Below, piece by piece: positions 22,769-23,058 of a DNA stretch of 23,058 nt. Position 1 is the first letter of the stretch; every line of letters begins with the position of its first letter. This DNA is from JBAYDV01 sp041668045 (GTDB lineage Bacteria; Bacteroidota; Bacteroidia; Bacteroidales; UBA932), in NCBI GenBank assembly GCA_041668045.1, contig JBAYDV010000026.1, positions 1 through 23,058 on the forward strand, in the 5' to 3' direction. The translations under genes and the position numbers were made by a program. Below the pieces are notes generated by a model, which saw only the letters and a program-made list of their open reading frames with translations, was not told the DNA's origin and made no database searches.

Positions 22769-23058
22769 ATGAAAAAGTATATATTATTTGCGATTCTAGT
22801 CATGTTTACCTATATATCCTATGCTCAAACTACATATAAATTAGATAAAGATGTCTCCTATGTTTCTTCTTCTGAGACAGATTCTTACAAGTTAGAACGA
22901 TGTAAAGTCGATATTTATTATCCTGAAAATAAAGATAAATTTTCTACTTTAATATGGTTTCATGGTGGTGGTATGGAGATGGGAGAAAAATACATTCCTG
23001 AAGAAATTAAGAATAAAGGAATAGCTGTAGTATCTGTAAATTATAGACTAAGTCCTAA
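22769..23058 (+). CDS. Secreted alpha/beta hydrolase (esterase/lipase-like), 3' end missing
   Basis: The first 96 codons of an open reading frame that runs off the window. ATG at 22769 begins a signal peptide (KKYILFAILVMFTYISYA, then Q), which suggests export; a lipoprotein lipobox cysteine is not seen. The mature part contains DIYYPENKDKFSTLIWFHGGGMEMG, where HGGG is the oxyanion-hole motif of the hormone-sensitive-lipase/carboxylesterase group, and GIAVVSVNYRLSP, also typical. The catalytic Ser, Asp and His would lie beyond the window. Gap to the radical SAM gene is 49 bases with no clear terminator or TAnnTTTG box. Substrate is unknown. Confidence 0.8.
   Translation, partial: MKKYILFAILVMFTYISYAQTTYKLDKDVSYVSSSETDSYKLERCKVDIYYPENKDKFSTLIWFHGGGMEMGEKYIPEEIKNKGIAVVSVNYRLSP

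Overview
The window is a low-GC (about one third G+C by eye) chromosomal segment that looks like a member of the Bacteroidota, probably Bacteroidales. The signs are Bacteroidota-type protein families (the paired M23 peptidases beside alaS, the MerR/Nif3/C4-zinc-ribbon run, an RseC-RnfBCDGEA cluster), an almost complete lack of Shine-Dalgarno sequences, and TAnnTTTG boxes, the known Bacteroidota -7 promoter element, in front of most transcription units. Genus cannot be read from the sequence. Nearly everything is core metabolism or information processing. I see no transposase, integrase, phage gene, CRISPR array, rRNA or tRNA.

Region 1 (56-2674, minus): alaS, divergent from everything to its right. 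Region 2 (2765-15351, plus): fourteen tightly packed genes with no visible intrinsic terminator, probably one long transcription unit or a few overlapping ones. They are two M23 peptidases, a MerR-like regulator, a Nif3-like protein, a coiled-coil zinc-ribbon protein, a class III aminotransferase, the replicative helicase dnaB, rseC, the six-subunit Rnf ion-pumping ferredoxin:NAD+ oxidoreductase (rnfB, C, D, G, E, A) and a small TPR protein. Region 3 (15353-17928): a TrmH-like RNA methyltransferase (minus) is divergent from glyA (plus), and glyA converges on a YgjP-like metallopeptidase (minus) across a terminator hairpin. Region 4 (18058-20773): rpsO and pnp in the widespread rpsO-pnp order, separated by a terminator-like hairpin and a small GC-rich hairpin. 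Region 5 (20793-20947): a strong bidirectional terminator followed directly by a 121-base imperfect inverted repeat, the most unusual non-coding object here. Region 6 (20948-23058): a small conserved-type hypothetical protein (minus), divergent from a YhcH/YjgK/YiaL-family gene plus a TIGR01212-type radical SAM gene (plus), then the first 96 codons of a secreted alpha/beta hydrolase cut by the window end.

Functionally, the Rnf block is the coherent system: RnfB/RnfC carry iron-sulfur clusters for electron transfer between ferredoxin and NAD(H), RnfD/RnfG carry covalently bound FMN, and RnfA/RnfE are membrane subunits; RseC accompanies them. The remainder serves translation (alaS, rpsO, a TrmH-like enzyme), RNA decay (pnp), replication (dnaB), one-carbon metabolism (glyA) and cell-wall remodelling (M23 pair). 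I did not find convincing evidence of a novel defence or mobile system. The items most worth a second look are the inverted repeat after pnp, the Arg/Asp-repeat tail on PNPase, and the rpsO-pnp intergenic structures.
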